Below, in pieces: positions 1-9,516 of a DNA stretch of 64,000 nt. Both the position numbers and the translations under genes were made by a program. The notes below the pieces were generated by a model. It saw nothing but the letters and a program-made list of their open reading frames with translations. It searched no databases and was not told the DNA's origin. Numbering within the stretch: position 1 is the first letter of the stretch; each line of letters starts with the position of its first letter. This DNA is from Aestuariibius sp. HNIBRBA575 (lineage in GTDB: Bacteria > Pseudomonadota > Alphaproteobacteria > Rhodobacterales > Rhodobacteraceae), in contig NZ_CP162414.1 in assembly GCF_040932005.1 (NCBI RefSeq), forward strand, positions 2,941,501 to 3,005,500, given 5' to 3'.

Positions 1-1
1 G

Positions 2-1441
2 ACACCAGAAGAAGAGCTGGCCTTTGCGCTGGCCACGGCAACGGCCGTGTTGGATGACCTGAAAGGCAAAGTGTCCGCCGAAGATTTCCCCGGAATGGTG
101 GGCCGGATTTCGTTCTTTGTGAATGCGGGCATCCGGTTTGTGACCGAGCTATGCAAAATGCGTGCTTTTGTCGAATTGTGGGATGAAATCTGTCAGGAAC
201 GGTACGGTGTCGAGGACCCCAAAATGCGCCGGTTCCGCTATGGGGTTCAGGTTAACAGCCTAGGATTGACCGAACAGCAGCCCGAAAACAATGTTTACCG
301 CATCCTGTTGGAAACATTGGCGGTTACCCTGTCCAAAAACGCCCGTGCCCGCGCTGTGCAATTGCCGGCTTGGAACGAAGCCCTCGGCTTGCCGCGCCCT
401 TGGGATCAGCAATGGTCCCTGCGTATGCAACAAATTTTGGCCTATGAAACCGACCTGTTGGAATACGGTGATTTGTTTGATGGCAACCCGGTTGTCACCA
501 AAAAGGTCGACGCCCTAAAAGAAGGCGCGCGCGCCGAATTGGCCCAGATCGATTCGATGGGCGGCGCTGTGGGTGCGATTGCCTATATGAAAAACCGCTT
601 GGTTGAATCCAACGCTACCCGGATTGGCAACATCGAAAGCGGCGACACTATCGTTGTTGGTGTCAACAAATGGCTGACAGGCGAAGAAAGCCCCCTGACA
701 TCCGGCGAAGACGCAATCATGGTCGCGGACCCCAAGGCCGAAGCGGACCAGATCAAACGCCTCAACGATTGGAAATCCAACCGCGATAATGCGGCGGCGA
801 AAACCGCGCTTGCTGCGTTACGAGAGGCCGCCAAATCGGGCGACAACGTCATGCCGCCGTCGATTGCCTGCGCCAAAGCCGGCGTGACCACTGGTGAATG
901 GGCCGACGTCGTGCGGGCCGTGTTTGGGCAATTCCGCGCACCGACGGGTGTCTCGGCCAATAGATCCAACCGCACCGAAGGTCTGGATGACATCCGCGCC
1001 CGGGTGGATGCGGTCAGTGACAAACTGGGACGTCGGTTAAAATTCCTTGTCGGCAAACCCGGGCTTGATGGGCATTCCAATGGCGCCGAACAGATCGCGG
1101 CGCGTGCCCGTGATTGCGGTATGGACATTTCCTACGAAGGCATTCGCCTGACACCCGACGAAATTGTCACCGCCGTTCAACAGGACGAAGCGCATGTTGT
1201 TGGGTTGTCTATTCTGTCTGGGTCGCATTTGCCACTGATCCGCGATGTGATTTCCAAACTGGACGCGGCCGGGCTGGGCCATGTGCCTGTGGTTGCGGGT
1301 GGAATCATCCCCGAAGATGACGCCGCCCAACTTCGGGAAATGGGCGTGGCGCGGGTTTATACCCCCAAAGATTTTGAGCTAAATCGCATCATGGATGACA
1401 TAGTGGATTTGGTTGATTCAAAAGATATCGCAGCCCAATAG
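2..1441 (+). CDS. ecm: Ethylmalonyl-CoA mutase, C-terminal part (5' end outside window)
   Basis: The reading frame is open from base 2 and enters from outside the window, so about the last 480 residues are present; the family is about 650 long. The enzyme is an adenosylcobalamin-dependent mutase that converts (2R)-ethylmalonyl-CoA to (2S)-methylsuccinyl-CoA in the ethylmalonyl-CoA pathway of acetyl-CoA assimilation. The C-terminal B12 domain is clear: the D-x-H-x-x-G lower-ligand motif (DGHSNG near base 1065), the S-x-L segment (LSILSGSH) and the GG segment (VVAGGI). Mch and Mcl2 of the same pathway lie 9-12 kb downstream. Methylmalonyl-CoA mutase is the alternative; assignment to Ecm rests on overall resemblance to MeaA/Ecm and on this pathway context. 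Confidence 0.88.
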   Translation, partial: TPEEELAFALATATAVLDDLKGKVSAEDFPGMVGRISFFVNAGIRFVTELCKMRAFVELWDEICQERYGVEDPKMRRFRYGVQVNSLGLTEQQPENNVYRILLETLAVTLSKNARARAVQLPAWNEALGLPRPWDQQWSLRMQQILAYETDLLEYGDLFDGNPVVTKKVDALKEGARAELAQIDSMGGAVGAIAYMKNRLVESNATRIGNIESGDTIVVGVNKWLTGEESPLTSGEDAIMVADPKAEADQIKRLNDWKSNRDNAAAKTALAALREAAKSGDNVMPPSIACAKAGVTTGEWADVVRAVFGQFRAPTGVSANRSNRTEGLDDIRARVDAVSDKLGRRLKFLVGKPGLDGHSNGAEQIAARARDCGMDISYEGIRLTPDEIVTAVQQDEAHVVGLSILSGSHLPLIRDVISKLDAAGLGHVPVVAGGIIPEDDAAQLREMGVARVYTPKDFELNRIMDDIVDLVDSKDIAAQ

Positions 1442-1584
1442 CTATTTTTTTGAAATAGGTTTAGAATTGCTTCAAGCCAGCGTGCACCGGCACTGTCTTT
1501 TTGTAAGGTCTCACTCAATCTAAACTTGTGTCGGGTCTGGTCTTCGCAAATGGGTATTGCCACGATCAATTGAAGAGGCAAAAA

Positions 1585-1902
1585 ATGGACATCCGATCAC
1601 TTTCTCGCAAAGAGTTGGAAAAACTAAAGGCCAAAATCGACAAACAACTTGAAAAACTGGCCAACGAAGACAAAAAGGCGGCTCTGATCGCTGCTGAGAA
1701 AGCGGCTAAGGCGCATGGGTTTTCCCTGTCTGATCTAACCGGTCAACAAACGGCGCCCAAAAGACGTGCGAAAACACCCAGCGTTGCAAAATACCGCAAC
1801 CCAGCAGACGCAACCCAAACCTGGACCGGACGCGGACGTCAGCCTATTTGGTTCAAAGATGCATTGGCATCTGGAAACTCTGCAGAAAGCATGGAACTCT
1901 GA
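1585..1902 (+). CDS. H-NS/HvrA-family nucleoid-associated protein
   Basis: A protein of 105 residues with the two-part H-NS layout. An acidic/basic alpha-helical N-terminus rich in K and E (about residues 1-50) would oligomerise. A C-terminal DNA-binding segment carries the family signature TWTGRGRQPIWFKDAL near residues 76-91, in which the GRGRQP loop inserts in AT-rich minor groove. Family members in Rhodobacter (HvrA, Spb) are about 100 residues and act as global or photosynthesis regulators. The ATG at 1585 is preceded by GAAGAGG. The frame is also open upstream to 1528, but that extension has no similar features. It sits alone between ecm and deoD on the same strand. Confidence 0.85.
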   Translation: MDIRSLSRKELEKLKAKIDKQLEKLANEDKKAALIAAEKAAKAHGFSLSDLTGQQTAPKRRAKTPSVAKYRNPADATQTWTGRGRQPIWFKDALASGNSAESMEL

Positions 1903-1969
1903 CATCAGACTTGGCAGGGGCAATCGTCATGATCGCCTTGCCGCATATTTCTGATAAACGGAGCATTCC

Positions 1970-2674
1970 ATGACTGTTCACATCGGCGCAAAGCCTGGCG
2001 ATATCGCTGAAACTGTTCTGCTTCCCGGCGATCCTTATCGCGCTAAATGGGCCGCGGAAAAGTTTTTGGACGATGTCACCCTCGTTAACGAAGTCCGCGG
2101 CATGCTGGGCTTTACCGGGACGTGGAATGGCAATCGTGTCACGATCCACGGGTCCGGAATGGGCATGCCAAGCCTGTCCATTTATGCCAATGAACTGATC
2201 CGTGACTATGACGTGCAAACGTTGATCCGGGTTGGATCCTGTGGCGGCATGCAAGATCACGTTCAAATCCGAGACGTCATTTTGGCGATGACCGCATCCA
2301 GCGTTTCCACCCCGTCACGTGGGATTTTCAAAGAGTTTCAATTTGCCCCCTGCGCTGATTGGAGCCTGCTGCAAGCCGCCGTAAAGGCAGCCGGGCAAAA
2401 ATCCACCGGGGTTCACGTAGGCGGTATTTATTCGTCCGATGTGTTTTATGACGAACGTCCGGATCTAAACGAACAGATGGAACGCCACGGAATTCTGGGC
2501 GTCGAAATGGAAGCGGCGGAATTGTACAACCTCGCGGCCCGTTATGGACGTCGTGCACTGGCCATCCTGACCGTGAGTGACCACCTGAAAACCGGCGAAG
2601 CGTTGCCTTCTGAGGATCGAGAACGCAGTTTTGGCGACATGATTGAAATCGCCCTAGAGGCTGCGTTTCCATAA
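1970..2674 (+). CDS. deoD: Purine nucleoside phosphorylase DeoD
   Basis: A protein of 234 residues, the usual length for the hexameric bacterial DeoD family. It cleaves purine (deoxy)nucleosides with phosphate to free base and (deoxy)ribose-1-phosphate in purine salvage. Motifs seen: N-terminal HIGA near residue 4, the phosphate loop [10 protein letters not shown] near residues 17-26, RVGSCGG near residues 86-92, and [10 protein letters not shown] near residues 178-187, the nucleoside-binding segment. The ATG follows the H-NS-like gene by 67 bp, so a shared transcript is possible. A hairpin terminator follows directly and separates it from the convergent DUF1989 gene. Confidence 0.95.
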   Translation: MTVHIGAKPGDIAETVLLPGDPYRAKWAAEKFLDDVTLVNEVRGMLGFTGTWNGNRVTIHGSGMGMPSLSIYANELIRDYDVQTLIRVGSCGGMQDHVQIRDVILAMTASSVSTPSRGIFKEFQFAPCADWSLLQAAVKAAGQKSTGVHVGGIYSSDVFYDERPDLNEQMERHGILGVEMEAAELYNLAARYGRRALAILTVSDHLKTGEALPSEDRERSFGDMIEIALEAAFP

Positions 2675-2677
2675 TTC

Positions 2678-2703
2678 AAAAGGGGGCTTATCGCCCCTTT
2701 TCT
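2678..2703. terminator. Bidirectional intrinsic terminator between deoD and the DUF1989 gene
   Basis: AAAAGGGG pairs with CCCCTTTT across a loop of about 7 nt, with short T tracts on both strands. It lies between two converging genes whose stops are 27 bp apart, so it can end both transcripts. Confidence 0.6.
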
Positions 2704-3553
2704 AGCGTCCATGGGACCCGCTATAGGCATTTGGCTTTGGCGGGACCCAGCCATCCAATGTGCCGTCAGCGGGTTTAAAAACCTGCATAACCAATGGATA
2801 ACAAGGGGTTGCATCACTTGTATGTTCTGACCCGCAATCCCCGCCGGGACAGGCGCTTTGAACCGCTAGCAAATCGATTTCAGCAAACATTTCCAAATAA
2901 TCGCCCGGCCGCACCGGACTTGCCTTCATGAAATATTGCCCTGTTTCGCGTGTAAACCCCGTGCACATGAACACATTCAACACATCATGAATATGCGGCT
3001 CTGCCTCTGACAGGTCGACGTTCAAATGATCCGCCAAGGCGCGCGTCAAATTGGAATGACAGCAATGATGATAATCCCCGGCCCCTAACAATCGGCCCGT
3101 ATATGGATCACAGCGCGTTCCGATCACGTCATGAACAGAGCCCCCGAATTCGTCGATTCCATACCAGTTCAACGTGTCATCCGTCAGGGTTGCCATCGGC
3201 CGCAAAGTCGGGAAATTTGACCATAATTGATCCCCGGTGGTCACGTGGCTGCCATGCAATGCACGGGTTTTTCCCGAATAAAACCTTTCGGACAAATTGT
3301 TGGCATTAAACAGGTTCAAATCCCCAACCTGCGGTCCATTCACGCTGAGCGTTCTAAGGAAATGTCCCGCCGGAACATGAATGGCCGCAGCTTCACGAGG
3401 CGCAATTTCTATCTCATCCACCAGTTTCGCACGTAACCGGGCCTGACGATACAACGCCATATTTGGCACCGGTAACGTGTCTGTCGGATAGCAGATAACA
3501 GGCTTTACCCCGCGTCGGTCTTTTGCGTCCTTTGGTTCATTCTGTTGCGCCAT
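2702..3553 (-). CDS. DUF1989 (urea carboxylase-associated family) protein
   Basis: A protein of 283 residues of the DUF1989 family, often encoded beside urea carboxylase or allophanate genes but without a settled function. Visible conserved points are the APREAAAIHVPAGHFLR region near residue 50, a DYHHCCHSNL cluster with His/Cys that could bind metal, and PGDYLEMFAEIDLL near the C-terminus. The start at 3553 (MAQQNEPK) was preferred because an upstream in-frame extension would lie deep inside creD. Even so it overlaps the creD 3' end by 17 bp, so the two are probably co-transcribed. No urea carboxylase gene is nearby, so the physiological link is unknown. Confidence 0.75.
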   Translation of the reverse strand: MAQQNEPKDAKDRRGVKPVICYPTDTLPVPNMALYRQARLRAKLVDEIEIAPREAAAIHVPAGHFLRTLSVNGPQVGDLNLFNANNLSERFYSGKTRALHGSHVTTGDQLWSNFPTLRPMATLTDDTLNWYGIDEFGGSVHDVIGTRCDPYTGRLLGAGDYHHCCHSNLTRALADHLNVDLSEAEPHIHDVLNVFMCTGFTRETGQYFMKASPVRPGDYLEMFAEIDLLAVQSACPGGDCGSEHTSDATPCYPLVMQVFKPADGTLDGWVPPKPNAYSGSHGR

Positions 3554-4931
3554 CTGCTTGGTCCGCCACCTGTTGTTTGCCCTGTTTCTTTGAACCGCTT
3601 GGTTTCCAGAAACCTTCTTTGGGGGAACCGAACCATTCTTCGTTCCGCGTGGCAAGCATTGTCACCGCCAAAGCCACAAACACCAACGAAGACCCAGCGA
3701 TCAAGGCGTAATCTTCGCTGCGTAAAATCAGATACAAAACTGAATAAAGCACAACCAACAACGCCCCAATGACCAGTGATCGTTTGCCCGCCTTCAGCCC
3801 AACAAATGCGTATAAAACCAACAGCCCAATGGTTGCAGCGCTGGCTATAATATAGGCCAGATTGAACCCTAAATGTTCAGCATATGCGACCATCAACAAT
3901 GCAAATAATGCCTGAACCAATCCCATCAGCAGATACTGCACCGGATGCGTCGGCCGGTTTTTGCGATCTTCGATCAAAAGGATCGTCAGAAACGTCAAAC
4001 CGATGAACAAAATACCGTAATTGGCGACACGATAGGCCTTTTGATAAAAATCATTGGGTTGATAGAATTTCACCCCAAACGCGAAATGGGCCGCATTCTG
4101 TAATTGCGAATGTCGCGCCACATTTGGCAGATTTCGCGCCAGATGCGGAATATCCCAATGCGCCGCGAACCCGGCGTCTGAAATGTCTGTTTCAATTGGC
4201 AAAAACTCTCCAAAGAAGCTGGGATGCGGCCAATCGCTCTGGATGTTCACTTGATTGCGCAATCCAACCGGAGTCACCCGTAGGTTTTGCGCGCCATTAA
4301 ACACCAAATTCAACTTGTAGGCGGCGTGTTCTCTTGGATCGCCGACCACACCAAAAATGCCCTGATCAGAGGTCATCGGATCCAGCGCAACCAGCGTGTC
4401 ATCGATTTGCAACTGCGTTCCCCCCCGCAACGCGGCATTTGATTGCAGTCCCACCTCAACATAGGCGCGATCCCACAAAAGCCGATCCCCATCTGACAAT
4501 GCCGGTTCAGCCTTTGACGGATCAAATGTGAAATCAATTTCTGCCAAGGCGGAATAGACCGGCGCCACAAAGATCCCACGTCTGCGTTCTTGGCTGGAGG
4601 TGTACACATCAATCGTCAGCTGATCGGGCAACACAAATACCGGCTCTTTGATGGCGATTTCGCGAATTTCACGCATGACCGATTCTGTTTCGCCATCGCT
4701 GTTGACGATATCCTGTCTGACATTTCGCGTGACCCAACCTTCGACTGGGATCACCAATTGTGGTCCCCGGATCAACTGCACACCGCCCCATTCTCGGCCA
4801 ACTGAAGTGATGGTGGATTCGGAATATCCTCTGCGGGATTGGATTGTCTCTGTCACCATAATCAGCGGGATGAACATCAGAAAGGCAAGCACGCCAACGA
4901 CAAAGAAACGAATTCCGGGGGATCTGAACAT
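3537..4931 (-). CDS. creD: Cell envelope integrity protein CreD
   Basis: A protein of 464 residues with the CreD topology. An N-terminal membrane segment (about residues 7-25) is followed by a long periplasmic domain to about residue 300, containing ESTITSVGREWGGVQLIRGPQLVIPV near its start. Four to six hydrophobic helices make up the C-terminus (GILFIGLTFLTILLIEDRKN onward). CreD is an inner-membrane protein of the CreBC regulon in enterobacteria linked to envelope stress and colicin E2 tolerance; its biochemical role is unclear. No creBC genes are in view. The C-terminal tail is Lys/Gly/Gln rich, and the 3' end overlaps the DUF1989 start by 17 bp. Confidence 0.85.
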   Translation of the reverse strand: MFRSPGIRFFVVGVLAFLMFIPLIMVTETIQSRRGYSESTITSVGREWGGVQLIRGPQLVIPVEGWVTRNVRQDIVNSDGETESVMREIREIAIKEPVFVLPDQLTIDVYTSSQERRRGIFVAPVYSALAEIDFTFDPSKAEPALSDGDRLLWDRAYVEVGLQSNAALRGGTQLQIDDTLVALDPMTSDQGIFGVVGDPREHAAYKLNLVFNGAQNLRVTPVGLRNQVNIQSDWPHPSFFGEFLPIETDISDAGFAAHWDIPHLARNLPNVARHSQLQNAAHFAFGVKFYQPNDFYQKAYRVANYGILFIGLTFLTILLIEDRKNRPTHPVQYLLMGLVQALFALLMVAYAEHLGFNLAYIIASAATIGLLVLYAFVGLKAGKRSLVIGALLVVLYSVLYLILRSEDYALIAGSSLVFVALAVTMLATRNEEWFGSPKEGFWKPSGSKKQGKQQVADQADGATE

Positions 4932-4986
4932 GGGACCTCACTCAAATTGTGACACTTAAACCGGTAATGTCCGGTCCCGGCTGAAT

Positions 4987-5015
4987 ATAAAAAAACCCCC
5001 GCAGGTTGCGAGGGT
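4987..5015 (-). terminator. Intrinsic terminator of sdhB
   Basis: On the minus strand, ACCCTCGCA and TGCGGGGGT pair over a 3-nt loop with one mismatch, followed by seven T. It begins about 28 bp after the sdhB stop and so separates sdhB from creD. Confidence 0.85.
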
Positions 5016-5042
5016 CCATTTCATCAGTATTTGTGCAGTTTG

Positions 5043-5822
5043 TCAGACCTGACGTTCGATCATCAACTTTTTGATATGCGCGATGGCCTTGGCGGGGTTC
5101 AACCCTTTGGGGCAGGTTTTGGCGCAGTTCATGATCGTGTGACAGCGGTACAATTTGAACGGATCTTCTAGTTCGTCCAGACGTTCGCCTGTCGCTTCGT
5201 CCCGTGAATCGATGATCCAGCGATAGGCGTGCAACAACGCAGCTGGCCCCAGATACCGATCGCCATTCCACCAATAGGATGGGCAAGACGTCGAACAGGA
5301 CGCACACATCACACATTCATAAAGACCGTCCAGTTTTTTGCGGTCTTCGATGCTTTGCTTCCACTCTTTGGCGGGGCGGTTGGTTTTGGTTTCCAGCCAC
5401 GGCATGATCGAGGCGTGTTGTGCATAGAAATGAGTCAAATCGGGGATCAAATCCTTCACCACAGGCATGTGCGGCAATGGGTAAATTTTGATGTCACCTT
5501 TGACTTCGTCGATGCCATAGATACAGGCCAGCGTGTTGATTCCATCAACGTTCATCGCACAAGACCCGCAAATCCCTTCGCGGCAGGACCGGCGGAATGT
5601 CAGCGTCGGATCAATTTCGTTCTTAATCTTGATAAGAACGTCCAAAATCATCGGACCGCATTCATCCAGATCGACAAAATAGGTGTCCAAGCTCGGATTT
5701 TTGCCGTCGTCAGGGTTCCAACGATAAATCTCAACTTTGCGAACATTCGTGGCACCGGCAGGTTTCGGCCAGGTTTTGCCAACGGTCATGCGGCTGTTTT
5801 TGGGAAGTGTCAGCTGGACCAT
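5043..5822 (-). CDS. sdhB: Succinate dehydrogenase iron-sulfur subunit SdhB
   Basis: A protein of 259 residues, the normal length. It carries electrons from SdhA FAD to ubiquinone through three clusters. The [2Fe-2S] ligands are C80, C85, C88 and C100 (CREGICGSC then C). The [4Fe-4S] and [3Fe-4S] sites are formed by [12 protein letters not shown] and [14 protein letters not shown] in the C-terminal half. The start at 5822 (MVQLTLPK) has GAGGAG nine bases upstream; an in-frame extension to 5885 has no such site. Unusually it is not in the sdhCDA unit: a lipoprotein gene and an opposite-strand glycosyltransferase intervene. It has its own upstream operator and leader hairpin and its own terminator. 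Confidence 0.97.
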   Translation of the reverse strand: MVQLTLPKNSRMTVGKTWPKPAGATNVRKVEIYRWNPDDGKNPSLDTYFVDLDECGPMILDVLIKIKNEIDPTLTFRRSCREGICGSCAMNVDGINTLACIYGIDEVKGDIKIYPLPHMPVVKDLIPDLTHFYAQHASIMPWLETKTNRPAKEWKQSIEDRKKLDGLYECVMCASCSTSCPSYWWNGDRYLGPAALLHAYRWIIDSRDEATGERLDELEDPFKLYRCHTIMNCAKTCPKGLNPAKAIAHIKKLMIERQV

Positions 5823-5904
5823 GTTTTGGCTCCTCACTTGGGGCGCGCGCCCACAATAAATCCTTGCGTGGCGATGAAACCACATGTTGCTTTCTCATAC
5901 CTTA

Positions 5905-5933
5905 CCGCATTCAAAATTCCAATTTGAATGCGG
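5905..5933 (-). promoter_or_regulatory. Leader hairpin upstream of sdhB
   Basis: CCGCATTCAAA and TTTGAATGCGG form perfect 11-bp arms around 7 nt, 83-111 bp before the sdhB ATG and downstream of the TGTGATCACA operator. No T tract follows on either strand, so it is not a typical intrinsic terminator. It could be a 5' UTR structure or a protein-binding dyad. Confidence 0.5.
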
Positions 5934-5968
5934 CCCCTCAGCGCAGTTTATCGCTATCTTTTCTGTTT

Positions 5969-5993
5969 TGTGATCACATCAGCCTGTGATCAG
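5969..5993 (-). promoter_or_regulatory. TGTGATCACA operator pair upstream of sdhB
   Basis: A full palindrome TGTGATCACA at 5969-5978 is followed 16 bp later by TGTGATCAG at 5985-5993. It overlaps the stop codon of the upstream lipoprotein gene and lies about 150 bp before the sdhB start. The same 10-mer pair occurs before sdhC and sucC. Confidence 0.65.
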
Positions 5994-6293
5994 CCGTTCA
6001 GCTACGCAACTTTGGGCATTTGGACGGCTCAGAATGTCGGCAACCAACAAAACAACATCCGCAGAAGGTGCCCCGATCGCCGCAGCGCCCAATTGAACCA
6101 ACTCAGATGTCGACGCATTTTCGACGACACAATCTGTCATGACCTGACCACCACGCCCGGGCACCTTTTCCGCCAGAATAGGCCCAACAACAGCCCGCGC
6201 TGCCGCCTCAACCGCGGGCGCGCCACCCGGAACGGTCAAATTGCATCCGGCCAACGCAAGGATAAACGGTGCGGCAATGGAAAAACGTAACAT
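5979..6293 (-). CDS. Small putative lipoprotein upstream of sdhB
   Basis: A protein of 104 residues that I do not recognise by name. The start at 6293 (MLRFSIAAP) is preceded by GAGGT. Residues 1-17 are a lipoprotein signal peptide ending in the lipobox LALAGC, so C17 would be lipidated after export. The mature part is short and acidic to neutral, with a second Cys pair (DCVVEN, and AQSCVAE near the end) that could form a disulfide. It is followed at 156 bp by sdhB on the same strand. The sdhB operator overlaps its stop codon, so sdhB need not depend on this promoter. A role in the envelope is inferred from the signal only. Confidence 0.6.
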   Translation of the reverse strand: MLRFSIAAPFILALAGCNLTVPGGAPAVEAAARAVVGPILAEKVPGRGGQVMTDCVVENASTSELVQLGAAAIGAPSADVVLLVADILSRPNAQSCVAERLITG

Positions 6294-6547
6294 AGAGACC
6301 TCAAATCTGATCAATTCTGATGGGACAAATGTATCTGATCATTTCGGCAATGAACACGTTCAAACGGAATGAAACCGGATCAATAATCCAAAAAACTTTG
6401 ATTGCTCTCACAGAAAATCGACACATTTCAGAACAACCCAATATTGTCCAACAGGCCATATTGCGACCAGCTACGATGGTTAGCTTTACGTTTCCATAGG
6501 CTTGGCCCAATATGACGCGATAGTTCGCAAATCAGGAAATCCAAGAG

Positions 6548-7660
6548 ATGTTCGCATTGGCAGCCCGTAGTTTCGGCCAAGCATCGGAAACATTTATCCG
6601 GCTGCACGCAGAAAGAATTGCACCAAATCAATCGGTCTATATCAGCTTTGACAAGGCGCCAGATGCGGCACTTCCGGGTCCATTGATGCATTCGGCAAAT
6701 ACATTTGCACGTGTGGAAAATGGCGATCAGCCTTTTCGATCTTTGCCATCGGCAATCCCGTTTTTGCGTCACCGTCAAATTGCGCGTTTTCTAAAACATC
6801 ACAATGTCACACATATGATGTCCGAATTCGGCCCGTTTGGGTATAAATTGCTGCCTGCGGCGAAAATGGCGGGATGCAAATATTTCGTTCATTTTTTGGG
6901 GTGGGACGCATCGCGGGTTATCAATGACCCCAAAATTCTAAAAAAATACGCCATCCTGTTTCGCCAAGCTGACGGTTTTTTCACTCCGTCCCAATTTCTG
7001 GCAGATAACCTGATTGGCATTGGCTGCCCCAAAGAAAAAATCACCGTGACGCCCTGTGGCGTTGTGCCCGAGGATTTACCGCTTTCGTCCAGACAACCCG
7101 GCAAAATGTTGGCCGTGGGTCGATTTGTCGAAAAGAAAGCCCCGCATATCACCATCGCAGCCTTTGCAAAGGTCGCGCGCAAACATCCCAAGGCTCATCT
7201 GGATTTTGTCGGGGATGGTAAACTTCTGGATCGGTGTAAAACCATCGCCCAAGAGGCAGGCATCGCGGATCAGATTACATTTCATGGCACGCAATCCCAC
7301 AGCAAAGTCCATGACTTAATGGCAGAGGCATCGTTGTTTTTGCAGCATTCCGTCACGGCCAGCACCGGCGATACAGAAGGGTTGCCAGTGGCCATCCTAG
7401 AGGCGATGTGCGCTGGAAACTGCGTTATTTCCACCCGTCACAGCGGCATTCCTGAGGCGGTGATCGATAAAGAATGTGGGTTTCTGACCGACGAACACGA
7501 CGTGAATGGGATGGCTGCGGCAATTGACGCTGCGCTTGCGGATCCGAAACGTGCCAACGCATATGGTGATGCGGCCCGTATTCGCGCGATTGATCTCTTT
7601 AGTGCAGATCGATCGATCAAACTTCTGCAACAAAAAATGGGCCTGCAGGTTCATCCCTGA
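6548..7660 (+). CDS. Glycosyltransferase family 4-type protein
   Basis: A protein of 370 residues with a two-domain GT-B layout. The C-terminal half carries the GT4 nucleotide-sugar site: VGRFVEKKAPH near residue 192, HGTQSHSKVHDLMAEASLFLQHS, and GDTEGLPVAILEAMCAG with its E-x7-E type pair near residues 277-293. The product class (exopolysaccharide or lipopolysaccharide) cannot be told from sequence. The gene stands alone on the plus strand between sdhB and sdhA, both on the minus strand, and so splits the sdh locus. AGGAAAT precedes the ATG. Its last codons form one arm of the terminator of the opposing sdhA unit. Confidence 0.82.
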   Translation: MFALAARSFGQASETFIRLHAERIAPNQSVYISFDKAPDAALPGPLMHSANTFARVENGDQPFRSLPSAIPFLRHRQIARFLKHHNVTHMMSEFGPFGYKLLPAAKMAGCKYFVHFLGWDASRVINDPKILKKYAILFRQADGFFTPSQFLADNLIGIGCPKEKITVTPCGVVPEDLPLSSRQPGKMLAVGRFVEKKAPHITIAAFAKVARKHPKAHLDFVGDGKLLDRCKTIAQEAGIADQITFHGTQSHSKVHDLMAEASLFLQHSVTASTGDTEGLPVAILEAMCAGNCVISTRHSGIPEAVIDKECGFLTDEHDVNGMAAAIDAALADPKRANAYGDAARIRAIDLFSADRSIKLLQQKMGLQVHP

Positions 7661-7667
7661 GGCCCAT
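7631..7667 (-). terminator. Intrinsic terminator of sdhCDA, inside the 3' end of the glycosyltransferase gene
   Basis: ATGGGCCT pairs with AGGCCCAT, with an inner CAGG/CCTG extension and one bulge. A run of T follows on the minus strand only. It spans the glycosyltransferase stop codon at 7658-7660. Confidence 0.8.
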
Positions 7668-7690
7668 TAAAACAGTGATAAAACTGACGT

Positions 7691-9499
7691 TTAGAACGTC
7701 CGCGCTTTGGGCGCGATGGTTTTCAGACTGATCCCACCTTCGGCTTCGGTGGTCAGTGGGTCTTTGACAACCGGACGATAGGTCAGGTCAACTTTGTTCC
7801 CATCCACATGGCTGATTGTGTGTACCCGCCATTTATCGTCGTTGCGCTCTGGGTAATCCTCATGCGCATGCGCCCCACGGGATTCCTGACGCGCCTCGGC
7901 ACCGTGAATTGTGGCCAACGCGTTTGGCATCAGGTTGGTCAATTCCAGCGTTTCCATCAAATCTGAGTTCCAGACCAACGATTTATCGGTCACTTTCAGA
8001 TCGTCCAGTTTGCCTGCGATCCCGGTCATTTTCTCAACGCCTTCTTTCAGCGTTTTGTCGGTCCGGAACACAGCCGCGTCGGACTGCATGGTTTTTTGCA
8101 TTTCCAACCGCAATTCAGCGGTGGACACGTTGCCGGATGCGTTGCGCAATCCGTCAAACCGATCAAAGGCTGCGTCAATGCTGGCTTGGTTCGGCGTTGG
8201 CACCGCTTTGGAGCGATCCACGATTTCGCCCGCACGGATCGCTGCCGCACGGCCAAAGACAACCAAATCGATCAAAGAGTTAGACCCCAGACGGTTGGCC
8301 CCATGCACAGAGGCACATCCTGCTTCGCCCACGGCCATCAGACCCGGCTGAACCGCGCTTGGATCTTTGGCGGTTGGGTTCAGAACCTCACCCCAATAAT
8401 TGGTTGGAATGCCGCCCATATTGTAATGCACGGTCGGCAGAACAGGGATTGGCTCTTTGTTCAGATCAACACCGGCAAAGATACGCGCGCTTTCGGAAAT
8501 ACCCGGCAGACGTTCGGCCAGCGTTTCCGGTGGCAAGTGGTTGAGGTGCAGATGGATGTGATCCCCATCTTTGCCCACACCGCGCCCTTCGCGGATTTCC
8601 ATGGTCATCGACCGGGAAACATAATCGCGCGGTGCCAAATCTTTGTAGGTTGGCGCGTAGCGTTCCATGAAACGTTCGCCTTCGGAATTGGTCAGGTAGC
8701 CACCTTCGCCGCGCGCACCTTCGGTGATCAGGCAACCCGATCCATAGATGCCGGTTGGGTGGAATTGCACAAATTCCATATCCTGCAAAGGCAGCCCAGC
8801 GCGGGCCACCATACCGCCACCGTCACCGGTGCAGGTATGCGCAGAAGTGGCGCTGAAATAGGCGCGGCCATAGCCGCCTGTGGCCAGCACAACCATTTTG
8901 GCGCTGAACACATGCATGGTGCCATCGTCCAGCTTCCAGCAGACAACACCCTGACACACGCCATCTTCGGACATGATCAGATCAACGGCGAAATATTCAA
9001 TGAAAAACTCGGCCTGTTGTTTCAGGGATTGGCCATAAAGCGTGTGCAAAATCGCGTGACCTGTCCGGTCCGCTGCAGCGCAGGTCCGCTGAACGGGGGG
9101 GCCTTCGCCAAATTCGGTGGTGTGGCCGCCAAAGGGGCGCTGATAGATTTTACCTTCTTCGGTGCGGCTGAACGGAACGCCGTAATGTTCCAGTTCATAA
9201 ACAGCTTTGGGGGCTTCGCGCGCGAGGTATTCCATCGCGTCCGTATCACCCAGCCAATCCGACCCTTTGACGGTGTCGTACATGTGCCATTGCCAATTGT
9301 CGGGGCCCATATTGGACAGCGACGCGGCAATCCCGCCTTGTGCCGCAACAGTATGCGACCGGGTTGGGAAAACCTTGGAAATACAGGCTGTGCGCAGACC
9401 TTGTTCGGCCATGCCCAATGTTGCGCGCAGACCAGCACCACCGGCGCCAACGACAACAACATCATATTCGTGTGTTTCATATTCGTAAGAAGCGGTCAT
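7691..9499 (-). CDS. sdhA: Succinate dehydrogenase flavoprotein subunit SdhA
   Basis: A protein of 602 residues, full length. It oxidises succinate to fumarate with covalent FAD as part of complex II on the inner membrane. Seen: the dinucleotide fold [15 protein letters not shown] near residue 15, the FAD-linking His in SHTVAAQGG near residue 48, the substrate-site stretches HPTG and [16 protein letters not shown] with its catalytic Arg, and [10 protein letters not shown]. It follows sdhD by 17 bp in the order sdhC-sdhD-sdhA. A terminator follows, so sdhB must be expressed separately. Confidence 0.98.
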   Translation of the reverse strand: MTASYEYETHEYDVVVVGAGGAGLRATLGMAEQGLRTACISKVFPTRSHTVAAQGGIAASLSNMGPDNWQWHMYDTVKGSDWLGDTDAMEYLAREAPKAVYELEHYGVPFSRTEEGKIYQRPFGGHTTEFGEGPPVQRTCAAADRTGHAILHTLYGQSLKQQAEFFIEYFAVDLIMSEDGVCQGVVCWKLDDGTMHVFSAKMVVLATGGYGRAYFSATSAHTCTGDGGGMVARAGLPLQDMEFVQFHPTGIYGSGCLITEGARGEGGYLTNSEGERFMERYAPTYKDLAPRDYVSRSMTMEIREGRGVGKDGDHIHLHLNHLPPETLAERLPGISESARIFAGVDLNKEPIPVLPTVHYNMGGIPTNYWGEVLNPTAKDPSAVQPGLMAVGEAGCASVHGANRLGSNSLIDLVVFGRAAAIRAGEIVDRSKAVPTPNQASIDAAFDRFDGLRNASGNVSTAELRLEMQKTMQSDAAVFRTDKTLKEGVEKMTGIAGKLDDLKVTDKSLVWNSDLMETLELTNLMPNALATIHGAEARQESRGAHAHEDYPERNDDKWRVHTISHVDGNKVDLTYRPVVKDPLTTEAEGGISLKTIAPKARTF

Positions 9500-9516
9500 A
9501 TCGTGTCAGCTCCGGC

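Noticed and set aside
1474..1505. Weak GTGC/GCAC hairpin with TTTTT after ecm
   Set aside because: The stem is only 4 bp with flanking mismatches; possible terminator but not listed as a feature.
3305..3335. GGTTCAAATCCC resembling a tRNA T-loop
   Set aside because: It lies inside the DUF1989 coding sequence and no cloverleaf can be drawn around it. No tRNA was found in the window.
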